From Vanrija pseudolonga (Eukaryota > Basidiomycota > Tremellomycetes > Trichosporonales > Trichosporonaceae), in contig NC_085851.1 in the NCBI RefSeq assembly GCF_020906515.1, positions 434,001-498,000 on the forward strand: a stretch of 64,000 nt of DNA. The letters run 5' to 3'. The translations under genes were made by a program, and so were the position numbers. Position 1 is the first letter of the stretch. Every line of letters begins with the position of its first letter. Positions 24,344 to 36,559 of the stretch are shown one piece after another. Below the pieces are notes generated by a model. It was not told where the DNA came from. It was given only the letters and a program-made list of their open reading frames with translations, and did no database searches.

Positions 24344-26236
24344 CTACGAGTCGCCCCGAACGACATACGGCTCGAGATGGGCGTTGCGCACCGTCGCCCA
24401 CCAGAACGCGCGCCAGTGGAGGATTGAGCCCTGCGTCGCGTTAGTCTCGGCAATGGGCTTCCAACGCACCTTTTCACGCTTCATGCGCACGAGCGTCTGG
24501 CCTTCTGGCGCGTGCGCGTCGCTTGCGCGCAGATTAAACGTGCCCGTGACGCTCTTCTGGCCTGCAGGCTTGTGGACGCGGATGACGAGGCGCTCGGCGT
24601 TGGCCTGCACGTTGTCCTCGCCCAGCGACGCCGCAAGGAACTGCTGCAGAAGGAGGAAGGCGTCTTGTGGTGTCAGGTTGAGCCAGAAGCGTGTTGTAAT
24701 GTTGTCGTAGTCGCCGCCTTGTGTCTGGGGGTGTGAGGGGTGCTGCTAGCAGAGGACCCGCCACCACTCACGAGGTTACCTGTCCCGCGCATGAACTGCG
24801 ACTCTTGCGGGTTCCACTGGCTGCCCCACTGGCTCTCGCCAAACACGCGTTGCGAGCGACTGGGCGTGGCGTGTCAGCTGAATTCTTCGATCTGCCAGCG
24901 GACTCACGACACGGCATATGCCTGCGCAGAGGGGTCCGCAAACGTCGGGTCCGCGATGGCCATCATGCCCTCCTGCCGCATACCCTGCGTTAGAGCCTCG
25001 GGGATCTGCTCGCGCGTGAGCTGCGACGGGCTGCGGGGTCAGCTATTGTCATCCTTGGTAAGCAAACCACCCACGTCATGCACCACGGGTGCGCCTTGAC
25101 GGCGTGCAGCGAGATACGGCGGTTGGGGTCGACGAGCATGAGCTGCTGGAGTATGTCTGCGGCGTCAGCGGGTGACCGAAGACAAGTTGGGCACCCACTC
25201 TTGGCCTGCCCTGTTATCCTGTTCCACGGCGCCATCTGCCAGATCTCGCCCGAGAGGTAGGCGGTGAATTCGGGCGAGTTGCGGGACGGTTCGTCCCACG
25301 GCGTGTCTGTTGTCAGCTGCATGTTTGAGCTTCACAACTCACTCCCGACGAGCATGGTGAACAGCACGACGCCCATGCCCCAGATATCGACCGGCTCGGC
25401 ATCGTACCCTCCCGGCGCGCCGAGCTGTTGGCGTCAGCTGAGTCCATCAGAAAGGTAGCTCACCTCCGGCGCGACATACGGCAGCGAGCCGCACCGCCCG
25501 CTCAGCTTGCGCTCCTTGCCCTTGTACCTAAACACTGCGCACAGGCCAAAGTCGGTCACTTTGAGGTTTCCGTTGGCGGCGAGGAGCAGGTTCTCGGGCT
25601 TGATGTCGCGGTGGGCGATGCCGCGCGAGTGGATGAATTCCTGCGGGGTGGTTAGCAATGCCTCGCGAGCGGCACCCACGATGCCTTCTGCCAGCTGGGC
25701 AAAGTAGAACTTGGCCAAGTCTTCAGGAATGCCGACGTCCGGGGCTGCGAGGGGGGATGATCAGCGCGACCTCGCTACGCCCACGCTTCCGTGCTCCACG
25801 TACCAATCTTGTCGAACAGATCCCCTCCCACGGCGAGCTCGAGAATCATGTACAACCCCGGGACGTACCCCTCTGCCTCCTTCTCGCGCTCGACAATCTC
25901 GTGGTGGACAAACTCGAGGATGTACGGGTTGCGCAGCGACTTGTGCACCTGCACCTCCTTCTGCAGCTCCTTGACGTTTGGCGTGCCGTACCCGAGCGAC
26001 GGCGAGATGAAGAGGTTGACGACCTTGCACGCGGCCACACGGCCCTCTGCGTCGTCGATTGCGCGGAAGACTCTGGGGGGGGGGGGTCAGCTTGAAGCAC
26101 GCCCGCCCGAGAATGGTGTCGAGGGCCAGCCCGACACCACCACCGCCACCCACTTGGAAAACCCCCCGCCGCCAATCTCCTCGCCGATACGATACCCCGC
26201 CACGAGGGGATACCTCAGCCCGGCCGTCGATTCCAT
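24344..26236 (-). CDS. CHK1: checkpoint kinase Chk1
   Basis: Serine/threonine kinase that halts the cell cycle after DNA damage or replication stress. Exons join to give the Gly loop [16 protein letters not shown], the VAIK-equivalent Lys in [50 protein letters not shown] and [15 protein letters not shown], with DTPWDEP typical of Chk1. The C-terminal region has [18 protein letters not shown] and [13 protein letters not shown] followed by [14 protein letters not shown], matching the Chk1 kinase-associated (KA1-like) domain. Around eight introns of 40-60 nt; the first acceptor follows a run of Cs. About 500 aa. It shares a promoter region with the divergent GNAT gene. Confidence 0.93.
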
Positions 26237-26746
26237 AGTGAGCAGCGCGTGAGTGAGAAGAAAAGCAATGTTGACAACAATAATCGTCAGCCGCGCGAAA
26301 GGGAAGAAACGCGCGCGTAGGGGTCACGTGATGCGGTTGACGCGTCGCGGTGGTGGAGTGGCTGACGGCATTGGGGGGGGGAGTCCAGTCACCCAAGCTG
26401 ATGGCTGGCTGATATGCACAATGACGAGGACGAGGACGCCTCGGCGAGCTCAGTAGCACAAGGGTGAGCAGCTCGGCGTCGGCGGCGTCGGCGCCGAAAG
26501 CAAGAGCAAGAGCGACAACAGCGATCATAGCGACGATAGCAACGGCCCACGCCCACAGACCTCGTAACGAGTTCGGACCTCTCCGACGCGCAGGCGCGAG
26601 ATTAACGAGGGTCGACTCCACATTGCGACTTGGAGAGCAACAGCGAAGCAACTCTTAACTCGCCTTGGTGCGCAGAGCACATAAAAGCAACGACAGCGAG
26701 GGCTCCCAACCCCAACCTCCCGCCCCCGCCCCAGCCCGCACGCACC
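26237..26746. promoter_or_regulatory. divergent CHK1/GNAT promoter with CACGTG and MluI-box
   Basis: 510 bp. Contains gTCACGTGA (CACGTG at 26325-26330), 89 bp from the CHK1 start, and ACGCGT (26340-26345), the MCB element used by MBF for G1/S transcription. Both assignments rest on motif identity only. Confidence 0.5.
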
Positions 26747-27259
26747 ATGCCCCCCCTCGCCGTGCAGATCCGCGAAATACCCCCCTCGGCGATCATCGCC
26801 ATCCGGCACGCGGTGCTGTGGCCCAACGTCGCCCTAGATGCCCAGCTGTACGAGTACGACTTTGCGCCTGGCACGGTCCACATTGGCGCATTCCGGCCAG
26901 ACGCGAGCGAGCCAGTGGCGGTCGGCACGCTCGTGCGCGCGGCGTTCGCGCGGCCCGACGCGCTCGACGCCGATACACGACTGCTCGAGGCAGTGCAGTT
27001 GCGCAAGCTTGCTGTTGTCGCCCAACTGCAGGGCCAGGGGGTCGGCAAGGCCATGATGGCCTACACTGCTGCCTTGCTCACCCCTGCCCATGGCGACAAG
27101 CCGCTCCTCCTCCACTTTGATGCGCGCGCCGCACAGGCCCCGTTCTATGAGAAACTTGGCTACGCTGTCCTCGACCCCACGGTCTTCACCAAGACGTTTG
27201 GCGGCGAGGTCGTGTCGTTCATCCGCATGGGCAAGGTCCTGCGGCCTGCTGGCGCATAG
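26747..27259 (+). CDS. GNAT-family N-acetyltransferase
   Basis: 170-aa intronless protein with GNAT layout: VLWPNVALDAQLYEYDF, then HIGAFRPDASEPVAVGTLVR (beta 2-3), LEAVQLRKLAVVAQLQGQGV (motif A; the acetyl-CoA loop is QLQGQGVGKA) and QAPFYEKLGYAVLD (motif B). The acceptor substrate cannot be told from sequence. Start is the ATG in cgcaccATGC after a C-rich leader. Confidence 0.88.
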   Translation: MPPLAVQIREIPPSAIIAIRHAVLWPNVALDAQLYEYDFAPGTVHIGAFRPDASEPVAVGTLVRAAFARPDALDADTRLLEAVQLRKLAVVAQLQGQGVGKAMMAYTAALLTPAHGDKPLLLHFDARAAQAPFYEKLGYAVLDPTVFTKTFGGEVVSFIRMGKVLRPAGA

Positions 27260-27385
27260 CGCTGTCCACCGCCGAGGATCGCCCCAGCGCCGCGCCGCGC
27301 CGCGACCACCCTAGAGTGATAGAGTACATGCATGAGTGTCTATAGTATTGCCATGGATTGATTCGTGTGCCGCTCATCACCCCCC

Positions 27386-29636
27386 CTACATCTGCCACAC
27401 CTCGACCATCTCCTCCTCGGTTCTCGAGAAACGGTCGTGCTGCACGTCAGCGGGGCCACTAGAACCCACACCCACCGTCATGGTAAGAATCCGCTCGCCG
27501 TCAATGAGCGCAACGTTCGAGTCGCTCGCCGGCTTGCGGACAACGAGGTACGGAAGCTTGGAGCCGCAGTAGAGGTCGTGCCGCACACCATCTGGCGCGG
27601 AGATCCTCGTCTCGGTTAGCACGAGCTCGACGCCGTCGTGCTCGCCCTCGAGCTCGTCGTCGCTGAGCTCGGGGTGCTGGCGCAGGCGGTCGAGCCGCTC
27701 GCGGCGCACGTGGATCGGATCAAAGTCGTACAGTAGGAGCTCGTTGGCGTCCTCGTCTTCATCATCCGCGACCATCATCACGTAGCGGTTCTGGTAAACA
27801 TAACACACCCACGCTGTGGGGTGGTGAGCACTTGTCCCCAGCAGTGCGGTCCAGTCACAACTTACCAGTGGGGTCGACATCTGGGCCGAACACGCGCAGC
27901 TCGGGCGAGATCGCGTCCCACGGCACGACGGTCGGCTGCGTTCCTGCTGGGGGCTGGTGGGCCGGCAGCCGGTTCAGCAGCGACGCCTTCTGCATGACCA
28001 TGACGTAGCGCGCTTCTGATGCTACACCCGTCTGGATCTCGATAATGGCGATACCGCTCTCCGGGTCGGGGCGGAACGGCGGCGGCGCGTGCAGCGGGTA
28101 GCTTGCGTACTGGTGACGTGGGGGCGGGTCGGTGCGGATCGAGGTCATTGGTGGCGCAATCTCGCGGATGAGATCGTAGTCAAAGTCTGGGAGCTTGACC
28201 ATGGTCGCCAGCGTGGGGATGTGCGGGGTCTGTGGGAGCTCCTCGAGCGGCACCTGGGCAAACGACGGGAAGGTGTACAGGTCGAGTGTGTACGTGAAGG
28301 TGATGTCGGACACGTCCTGGAGGTCGGTGATGCGTCCGAGGCTGGCGTCGATGCGCTGCACGATTGTCGGGATGACAAACGACGAAGGGGAAAGCAGCAC
28401 AAACGACGTGAACGACTGCGTCGGCGCCGACTGGAGCGCCATGACGACTCTGCCGCTCGTCCACTGGAACCCGACGAGCGTGTCCCGCACGCCCCGGCTG
28501 CGGCGGGACATGACAAACAGGCCGTCATCGCAGATCTGGAAGTCGAGGTGGATCTGCGTCTGGTACAGGTCCACCGGGACTTCGAGTACCGGCTGCGCCG
28601 CGAGCGGGTGGGGTTCAAACGTGCTCAGCGAGTACAGGTGCAGTGACATGTTGAAGATGGATCTGCCGCCGGTATTGAGGAAGATGTTGGCGCTGGGAGC
28701 CGTCACGCGGCCAGTGTTCCTGCCCCGTCAGCGCAGCCCCACAAATCACACAACCCACTTGAGCTCCACAAGAACCAGCAGGTCCTGGCCCGGGTCGACG
28801 GCCAGTTCGTAAATCGCAAACCCGAACCGGTGCTCACGTCTCACGTCCAGCTCGTTGGCCGCGACGCTCTCGACGTCGGTCCAGCCGTCTGCGTCGGCGA
28901 GCGCGTCTTCATGGTCGACGACCTCGGGCTCCTCCTCCTCCTCTTCTTCCACCTCTGCCACCGCCTCCTTCTCCCCTTCCCCATCCCCACGCCCAGCCTT
29001 CTGCGCCATGCTAGTGTCCGCGTCGCGCAGATCGTAAACCGCCAGCTCGTTGCTCTTGCGCCCGTGCCCGTCCTTGGTGCGCAGGAGCACACCTTCGAGG
29101 TACTCGTACAGGCTTCCCTCGCCCTCTTTGAGGCGCACGACGGCCGTGCTCGCCGGCGAGAGGGTACGGAAGCGTTCGAGCTTGTCGCGCAGCGTCGCGA
29201 GCATCTCGGCCGACGTGAGCGGCCGCTGGGCCAGCAGGTCGGGCCGCGCGCGCACAGCGTTCGGGTTGATCGAGAGCCGGTTGGCAAGCAGCGTAACCTG
29301 CAATGTGATCGCCGCAGAGTCGGTGAGCACCTCGTTGATCTGCTTGCACAGCTGCGGGGGCGTCAGTGGGAAACCAAGGGTGGAGCCGCAGCGCACCCTA
29401 AAGCTCTGGGACAGGTCGGCAAGCGGCAGAGAGGCAAAGACCTGCACGAGCACCTCGTCAGGCAGCTCAAGCAGTGCGCTCCGCCCGTCCGCGGGCGGCG
29501 TGTCGTACGGCGCTGGCGCTGCCTTGCTCGGGGACATGCGGGGCGGCGGGGTCTTGGCTGGTGGTGGGGGGTCCACGGGCTCCATTGACGCTCTGCGCTT
29601 GCGGAAGATGCCGACTCCGAGGATGCTCGGGTCCAT
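27386..29636 (-). CDS. F-box protein
   Basis: Probable substrate receptor of an SCF ubiquitin ligase. The F-box lies at residues about 55-100: LLELPDEVLVQVFASLPLAD, then LSQSFR and, after a 45-nt intron, LCKQINEVLTDSA, which restores the fungal LCKxINxxI pattern. Next come an acidic low-complexity stretch (EVEEEEEEEPEVVDHED) and a long C-terminal region with beta-rich segments such as GLFVMSRRSRGVRDTLVGF and RYVMVMQKASLLNRL that I cannot assign. Two more introns join VLVELK to NTGRVTAPS and DPT to AWVCYVYQNRYV. About 700 aa, ending EEEMVEVWQM. The start at 29636 is the first Met after an uninformative leader. Confidence 0.8.
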
Positions 29637-29902
29637 TGCTGACGCTTGAGGGCCTGGGGTGTCGGGTAGTGTACTGTGCGCAGTGGATGAAGCAGAGCAG
29701 ATGGCAAGAGAAGAGTTGAGTGACGGGGTATTGAAAGAACCGGCGGAAACAATTTGTAACTCGGCTTCTGTGACGTCGATGTCTGTCAGCACAGTGAGTG
29801 GCGTCGAGTTAGGGGTGGTAACTTCGTGGCGCAGAAGTCGATGCAAAGTGTTCATGGACGAATGCCTACAAGATACAATGTGAATGAGGGATACAACAAG
29901 AG

Positions 29903-32474
29903 TTACCACTGCGTGGGTCAGTAGGTGACAAGCCGGTAACACCCACATAAGTCTCATCTCGGTAGTCGACAACAACGCTCAGGCCACGTTCCTTACGCCT
30001 CGCCTTCTCCGCCGCCCACTTCTCGATCCTGCAATGTCAGGTGGCATTCTCACAACAACGAGGTGACACCTACCACTTCTTCATCTTTAACCGACTGAGT
30101 GGGTTAGCGTTATCAGTCGACTCTCACCCACCTCTTCTCGTTGTGAACATTGACCGTGGCGATGACGCGGAGGTCTGGCCCAGGCAGCGACAGGGCAAAG
30201 CACGTCAGTTCGAAGAAGCTCGAGTGTTCAGAGTATGGAACGCCTGGGAGGGTCAGCGAGTCTATGTCTATGCGACTCACCAAACATCATGAACTGGCGA
30301 GAGCTCCCGCGGATAGGCTTGAGCGACACGTCGCTGAACCCGCGTCCCTGGTCGCGTTTGATAACAAAGTTGATGTCCGGGAGGGTGTCGGCTCCTGCTG
30401 GTGGTGTGTATGTCCATCCAGTTGGGCGGAACGCCAGAACACGATCAAAGTGGGGCTTCAGCGCTTGTAGGTATGGCTGCAGCCGTTCCAGCGAGATGTT
30501 CATGAGTGGAACTAGATGAACCTGGCACTGGCGGGTAAGCGTAGCCTGAAGAGAAACCCACCTTGACGGGGTCGTTATCGAGCATATCGTGAAGCTCAGC
30601 ATCTTTTACACAGTCAAGGATAGAGCGTTTTCGCTGGTCACAATAGATTTTGGACCCAAGGGCCTGAGCAATGCCTGGTTGTGTGAGCTTGTGGGCAGTC
30701 GGGACACATCAAACTCACCTTTCACGATGCGTTCCTTGCCAATATTGTACGTGCCGATCAGCACGAGCGTCTTGCCCTGCCGCTCCGTAGCGGGCTTTAT
30801 GTCACCATTGGCCTCCTTCTTGACCAGCCAGCCCTCCATCATAGCCACAGAGCGCTCCTGCAGTTCGAAGGCTTGGGCAGCGGGGTGGAGCTTGACGTCA
30901 GGCTTGATATCTGGCTTGACATCGATGTCAGGTTTGACGTCCTCGGCGTCGTAATTTGGGTCCTCCCCAATGCCGTCCAAGGTGTCGCCGAGATCTTCCG
31001 CGCCATCACTGACGTCCGGCTTGATGTCCTCGGACGAGCCTCCGACGCTCTCCCCCAGCACAACCTTCTTGGCCAAAGCGGCGCACGCCTCGATGACCAG
31101 TGGCTGCGGTGGGAAGCAGTACTGTGGGTTGAGGTATGTCGTGTCTAGGTAGACTGTATCGACTTTGGCCCTCGCCACAGCAGGATGAAGAACATGCTTT
31201 GGGCACCTGGGAAGTGAGTTGGCGCATCGTCTGAGCACAACTCACGCCCTAAAGTCGCCGCAGTGGAGATACCTGAACGTCCTCTTGCTCCCGACATAAG
31301 GGCTCTTGAACGTCGAGTCGCCCGAGTGGATGGTCTGCGGTCCTTCGAAGAGAAACACGGACGATCCAGGGCCTGGTAGTGTCAGTTGATACCCATCAAA
31401 CGGTCAACTGACAGTGGTTCGCCTCGATGGTGGTCACCTTGACACCGCCCGTATTAGGAATCTCGTACTCTTCGTCATCAGGCAAGGCATGCTAACGTGA
31501 GCGCAGATCACAACGCTTACTCACCACCCACTGCCGCTCGACGCCCAGCATGTGAATGACGAGGTTGGCCGTCGTCTGGGAGCAGTATATCGGGCCGTGA
31601 CGCCACCGTCCAGTGAGGTTGGTGTAGTGGTCTGAGTGCGCATGACTGGAGTGAGCTTGTTTTGCCTCTAACTCAGCTCACGTGAGGAAGTACGCCGTGA
31701 CGCCTGGGATGGCGCCATAGCAGAACGCGTCGACGGCGATAGGCATACCCGTGAGGACCTGGCTGTCAGCTATGGTCATTGACACCTTAGCTGACCTTGT
31801 AGAACGGCGCCTTCCTCGGGCCGTTTCGCCGTCCATTGGCATCGCGCAGCTCGGCGCTCTCGCCCTCCTTCCACTGCTCCTTCTCTTTATGACTGTTCAT
31901 GAGCACCGAGAACGCGTTGGGCTTGCCGTCTGGCGGTGCAGGAGAAGGCGAGGGGCGTGGCGAGAGGGTGAGCCCGTGGCTCATGGCGGTGATGGGGCGG
32001 GGGGTACGTTCTGGGGCTGGGGCTGGGGCCTTTGGCTTTGGTTTGGGCTGTGGTGCGTCAAGGCACGCGTTGACGTGCTGCTCGGCGACCTGGTGTCAGC
32101 TCAGCAGATGGCAGCCAGCTCACCTCCCTCGACATGGAGCGTAGCGACTCGCTGCAGATCGGACAGGCGTCGAACCCGCCCATTGTTTCCAGCTCGACGA
32201 CCTCCTCGTCCGTGTCCATGCCCATGCCCTCGGTCGTGTCTTCCTCCCATACATCGGGCTTGGGAGCCGACCCGGGGGAAGCTGATGCCGTCCGTGGGCG
32301 CTTGGACGAGCTCGCTTGTTGCTGAGGAGGTGGCCACGCCTCGAGGACCTGGATCTCGTCGTCGTCGTCGTCTTCGTCCACGGCCGGGCTCGCGGTGTGC
32401 TGCTTTGACGGCGTGCTCCAGCTCCATGATGACAGCTTTGGGCGGTCCGTCTTTGGGCGCTTCTTTGGCCCCAT
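29903..32474 (-). CDS. PSO2: Pso2/Snm1 interstrand cross-link repair nuclease
   Basis: Beta-CASP metallo-beta-lactamase nuclease of the SNM1/Pso2 family, which processes DNA interstrand cross-links in the nucleus. Seen: N-terminal acidic region, a UBZ4-type ubiquitin-binding finger (CPICSESLRSMS across an intron to HVNACLD), MBL motif 2 in FLTHAHSDHYTNL, GSSVFLFEGP, DTTYLNPQYCFP, GKTLVLIGTYNIGKER and the DRMBL C-terminal part (NISLERLQPYL, VPYSEHSSFFEL). A repeat-like insert holds IKPDV/VKPDI units (30880-31040). About ten short introns. The exact end is uncertain: a 38-nt intron gives DETYW-stop at 29903, while read-through would extend 12 codons more, to 29866. Confidence 0.9.
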
Positions 32475-32907
32475 CGTGCGTGTCGTTGTGTCGTCGTCGT
32501 GATGCTGAAATGTTCAAAGGCGAGGAAGGACAGACAATCGCGCCGACGACAAGATGACGGTGTTTTTGGAGACCCCACCTCCACTCAGCGGTGTAGACCG
32601 GCGGAACCAAATACACGTGTCTACCACGCGACATGACGCACCGCCCACCAGGATCGCCATAGTACAGGGTCCCGGTTCCACCGGGAGGGTTAGTGCTACC
32701 TTTGGTGTGCTCGTCGTCGTGGTCCCGGTCTTTTTGTCGCCGCCCTCACCGCCGCGGCACAAAGCTGACGACAGCAATACAAGGGGTACAGGGCCTCATC
32801 CATGACCCTCAACAGTGGGCAACTATCTTGGGCGCGATCAACCCAGGGATAAACTTCCCAACAGCAAAGGATCCGGTGGCTCAGTGACCTTGAATCATGG
32901 CGGCACT

Positions 32908-32938
<31 letters not shown>

Positions 32939-34275
32939 CTCTTGTGCTGTCATGGTGCAACACCAAGCAGACGCTTGCAGACACTTGTTTGGCCTGGCCT
33001 GGCCTTGGCTGACCAACTTTTTTCATCTCCTTCCTGATCCAGAGAGAGCCGAGCAGCAACTCGTTTCACGCAAGGCCGTCGCCCCGTTGTCGCGTTTCGC
33101 ACGCACGTTTTGGCCATTCTGGCATGTGCCGTACAGCATCATGGGTACTGCCAGACCCGTGAGCCAAACCGGGCGCAATAAACGGCGCAAACAGCGCACG
33201 CCCTGCCGCACATTCAAAACATTCAACGGGTTGCCGCCTCCTCCCTTGCTCCCCTGCCGGCAGCCACCAAGCCACCAGCACCGGCTCATGCCTTCGGTCC
33301 CTCAGTTGGGCTGTTTCCAGCCTAGTCCTCGCGCGCCGCACCCACGCGCTCCCGGCGGCAGGGAGCAGCGCACTAGTGGCACATGCTTAAGTCGCGCACC
33401 TCGGCGCCCGCACCGTACCCCCGACAGCTGCTACTGCTGCACATCTACCGTCCGTCGGATGATATGAAGGGGTAAAGAAGGGGGGCTTGCTTACTCGTGC
33501 GTGGTGGTGCATGCGTGGTGACTGTGCCCAAGGCAAAGGACAGCACAGCACGGCCGGTATGCCCGCCGAAAACTGACATTACACACCCCAACTTCCCCTT
33601 GTACCTCTCTCTGCCTCCCCCTCGCGGCCCCTCCGTCTCACACGCCATGCCGTTGATTGCAACCCCTATGCCTGGACTATTATGATGCCAACTTGGCCCC
33701 AACGCTGCCAACAGGTGTCACCACTGGGTGTGTCACCATGCGCTTGCTCCCTTGCCATACGCAAATGTGACGAGGCGGTGGCTAGCAGCCCCCCATTAAC
33801 GATGAGTTGTGGCAAGGCGCAGGAGCACAGGGGAACGCGAGGTGCAAAAAGACTATCTTTGTGGTGGTGTGGCCTTCGCGCCTTCGCTGTGCTGCTGCTG
33901 CTTCGCGCCGATCTCTGTCTGCACTTGTCGTGCTGGCTGTGGGCGTTAAGCCTAAGCATTCTGCGTCTCCTCGCGTCCCCAGCTTTTTTGCCCTGGAGAC
34001 AGAGATAGATCGATCTCAAGCCAGTGTGGTTGCGGGGTGAGAGCGGTGCCTTCAAGTGTGCCCCATTTCTGCCCGTGCCGTGCCAGCTGTGTGCCTCTCC
34101 CGCTCTTGCCAGACGACGACGCGCGCACAGAGATAACACACACACACACTCGCAGTCTTGACATTTCTTCATCCATATCACCGTCGCCGTCGTTGTTGTT
34201 GTTGTCACTGCTGCGGCGAACAGTCGACACTCGCTCGCCTCGACACCCTAGACACCACCACCACAGCCCGCCGCC
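32475..34275. promoter_or_regulatory. divergent PSO2 / GT18-like promoter region
   Basis: 1.8 kb without a supported gene. Holds CACGTG at 32614-32619 (about 140 bp from the PSO2 start), a (GGCT)n run at 32904-32932 and an (AC)n run at 34137-34150 before the glycosyltransferase start. Other open frames are not convincing. Confidence 0.4.
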
Positions 34276-36371
34276 ATGACTCGAGGCTCCTCAGTCTTCC
34301 GGCTCGTGTCCCGCCCCAGGCTGGCACACATGCTCGCCGTGGGGGCAGTGTTCGCCGTGCTCTCGCTGCTTCACCTGGGCCTGCTGGCCGACGGCTCGTC
34401 CGTCATCGGCGGGGTCGAGGCGCCCGCCAGCCGGTGGTGGCGCCAAGACTACTTCTCCACCACACCGCAAAAGGCGCCGACGCACGGCAAGTTTGAGGCC
34501 CACGGCCAGGAGTGGGACTGGAAGGGCGCCGCGAGCGACATGTACTCGGGGTACAATGGCGACGGGCGCAACTATGCGTACTGGAACGCGCACGACGATG
34601 CGCCGTGTGCCGGCTGGGACCGGCACGGCCTGCGCAAGGACGACCCGCCAGGCTGTCTCCGCGCAAAGCAGTGGCGCGAGATACAGGACTTCCGCGCCAT
34701 GATCGGGAGCGGGGCCATGCAGAAGGGGTGAGGGAGGCGGCGCTGTATGGGTATCGCTGACATCCCAGGCTCCTCCACGATACGAACAACTTTGCTATGG
34801 ACCGCGTCGAGCGCTGCGTGCTCGGGTTCCTCGACTGCCCCGAGCGCCCGCTCATCGTCTCGAACTTTGGGTACATGAACATCCGACTCGTGACATCTGG
34901 CGAAGCCATCTGGCTGCATCCTGTGGTGGGTCACGGTGCCGCCGTGGCGATGTCGCCGTCTGTCAGGGTTGTCACTGACGTTGTCGGCGCAGATGAAATC
35001 GGCCGAGGAGATGGGTTTCAGCTTTATCACGACGCAGCACGAGGACCGCGAGCACGCATGGAACATTACAAGGTTGTTGCCGAGCCTCGTGTACGTGCCG
35101 CCGCCGTTAGATTAGCATGCGCACCGCTGACAGCTGCGTAGCCACTCACTCTGGCAGTCGCCAGAGGACACGTTCCTCTGCCAAACCAACCCGCTCTGCG
35201 TCCGGCAGGAGGACTACATCCCGGCCGAGGAGGACAAGTACCGCCACGACATGAGCATCATCCCCAAGGAGCGCCTGGGTAGCCTCGCGCCGTGGCGCAT
35301 GATCAGTGTCAGCTATGTGAGTTGGGCGAGCGGGGTGGGCAGGGCGGAGCAGCAGCTTACGCGACGCACAGTGGGGCGACAGGCCGCCTGGGTTCGGCGC
35401 GCCGGGCATCAACTCGGACCCGCAATGGGGCATCAAGAAGGGCAACTTTAGCACGCATATCCTGGGGAACAAGTTCCACTTCACGTGAGTGTCGGTGGCG
35501 CCTGTGCCGTGCCCCTCCCGCTGACATCCGCTCCAGTCCCTTCGCATACCCGGGCCACACGCACATCCCATTATCAGTCGAGCAGCGCTGCCTGCGGGCC
35601 GAGTACGTGCCGTACGAGGAACGCAACGCGTCTGCGCTGGTGCTGGCGAAGCGCAACCGCCTCTTCCACGACGAGCACAACACGCCCATCCACCACGAGT
35701 GGGGCAACATTGTCAACGGGCTCAAGGACATCAACTACGACCTGCTCGCGGTCGCCAATATGGGGGACAAGGAGCCTGCCGACCAGGAGAAGTACCCCAT
35801 CCCGCCCGAGCTGCACAACCTGCGCGAGCTGAGCAGCGAGGGCTACTCTAGACTCGTGGCGGGCCAGCGCGCGCTGCTGGGCATCGGCAAGCCCGAGATC
35901 TCGCCGAGCCCGTACATCGCCGTGTGTCTCGGCGTGCCCGTCGTCATGCCGTACTACACCGACCTCGGGCCGACGCCAGACGGGCCAGCAAAGTGGGAGC
36001 TGTTTTCGTTCGACCACGTCCAGCATGGCCCGTTCAACACGCTCGGGGAGCCATACGTGTACGCGTACAACATGAGCGACCCGGCCGACCTGATCGCCAA
36101 GCTACGCAAGGCGGTCCAGACGCCCATCAAGCCCTTCATCCCCGAGGACATGCGCATGGAGTCCTTGCGGCGAAGGGTACACGCCGCGCTCTTCGAGACG
36201 GACTGGGAGGCAGAGTACAATGCGCGTGTGGCCGAAAACGGCGGCGTGCCGCCCAAGTTCCCCGCGTACATGATGGACCATTGTCATCGGACGGGCTTCT
36301 GCCAGAACGCACCGATTATCGGAAAGAACAAGGGCGCGTTCAACTTGTTCCCCGCGGCAAAGGAGGAGTAG
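34276..36371 (+). CDS. GT18-like (MGAT5-type) glycosyltransferase
   Basis: Type II Golgi-type membrane protein: short basic N-terminus, then a helix MLAVGAVFAVLSLLHLGLLA (about residues 19-38), then a lumenal domain. The C-terminal half resembles the GT18 family of alpha-1,6-mannoside beta-1,6-GlcNAc transferases: RALLGIGKPEISPSPYIAVC followed by LGVPVVMPYYTD, then GPFNTLGEPYVYAYNMSDPA, corresponding to the GxGxPxxxPxPLEAIxxG and GxPxxxxVDxxxxxxV region. Several cysteine pairs and N-glycosylation sites (NASA, NITR, NMSD) fit a lumenal enzyme. Four or five introns; the first splits MQKG/LLHDTNN. Substrate in this yeast is unknown. It ends KGAFNLFPAAKEE. Confidence 0.75.
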
Positions 36372-36559
36372 ACAGGGCAACGACGTGTATAGATGGGCTT
36401 GTGTAGGACGTTACTGTAGCTTACCCCATAGAAATAGACAGCATGTAAGACCTGTCGGTGAGCAGAGCTTGCCGTACCGCCCCCTCGTGCCAGTGCTCCG
36501 ACGCCCGCCTGCCCGTATATTACTACCATGCCTATGCGTACACTTAAACTGAATAGACC

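Noticed and set aside
32904-32932. (GGCT)n run considered as a mobile-element or CRISPR-like repeat
   Set aside because: A simple tetranucleotide microsatellite with no spacers, terminal repeats or nearby enzyme gene.
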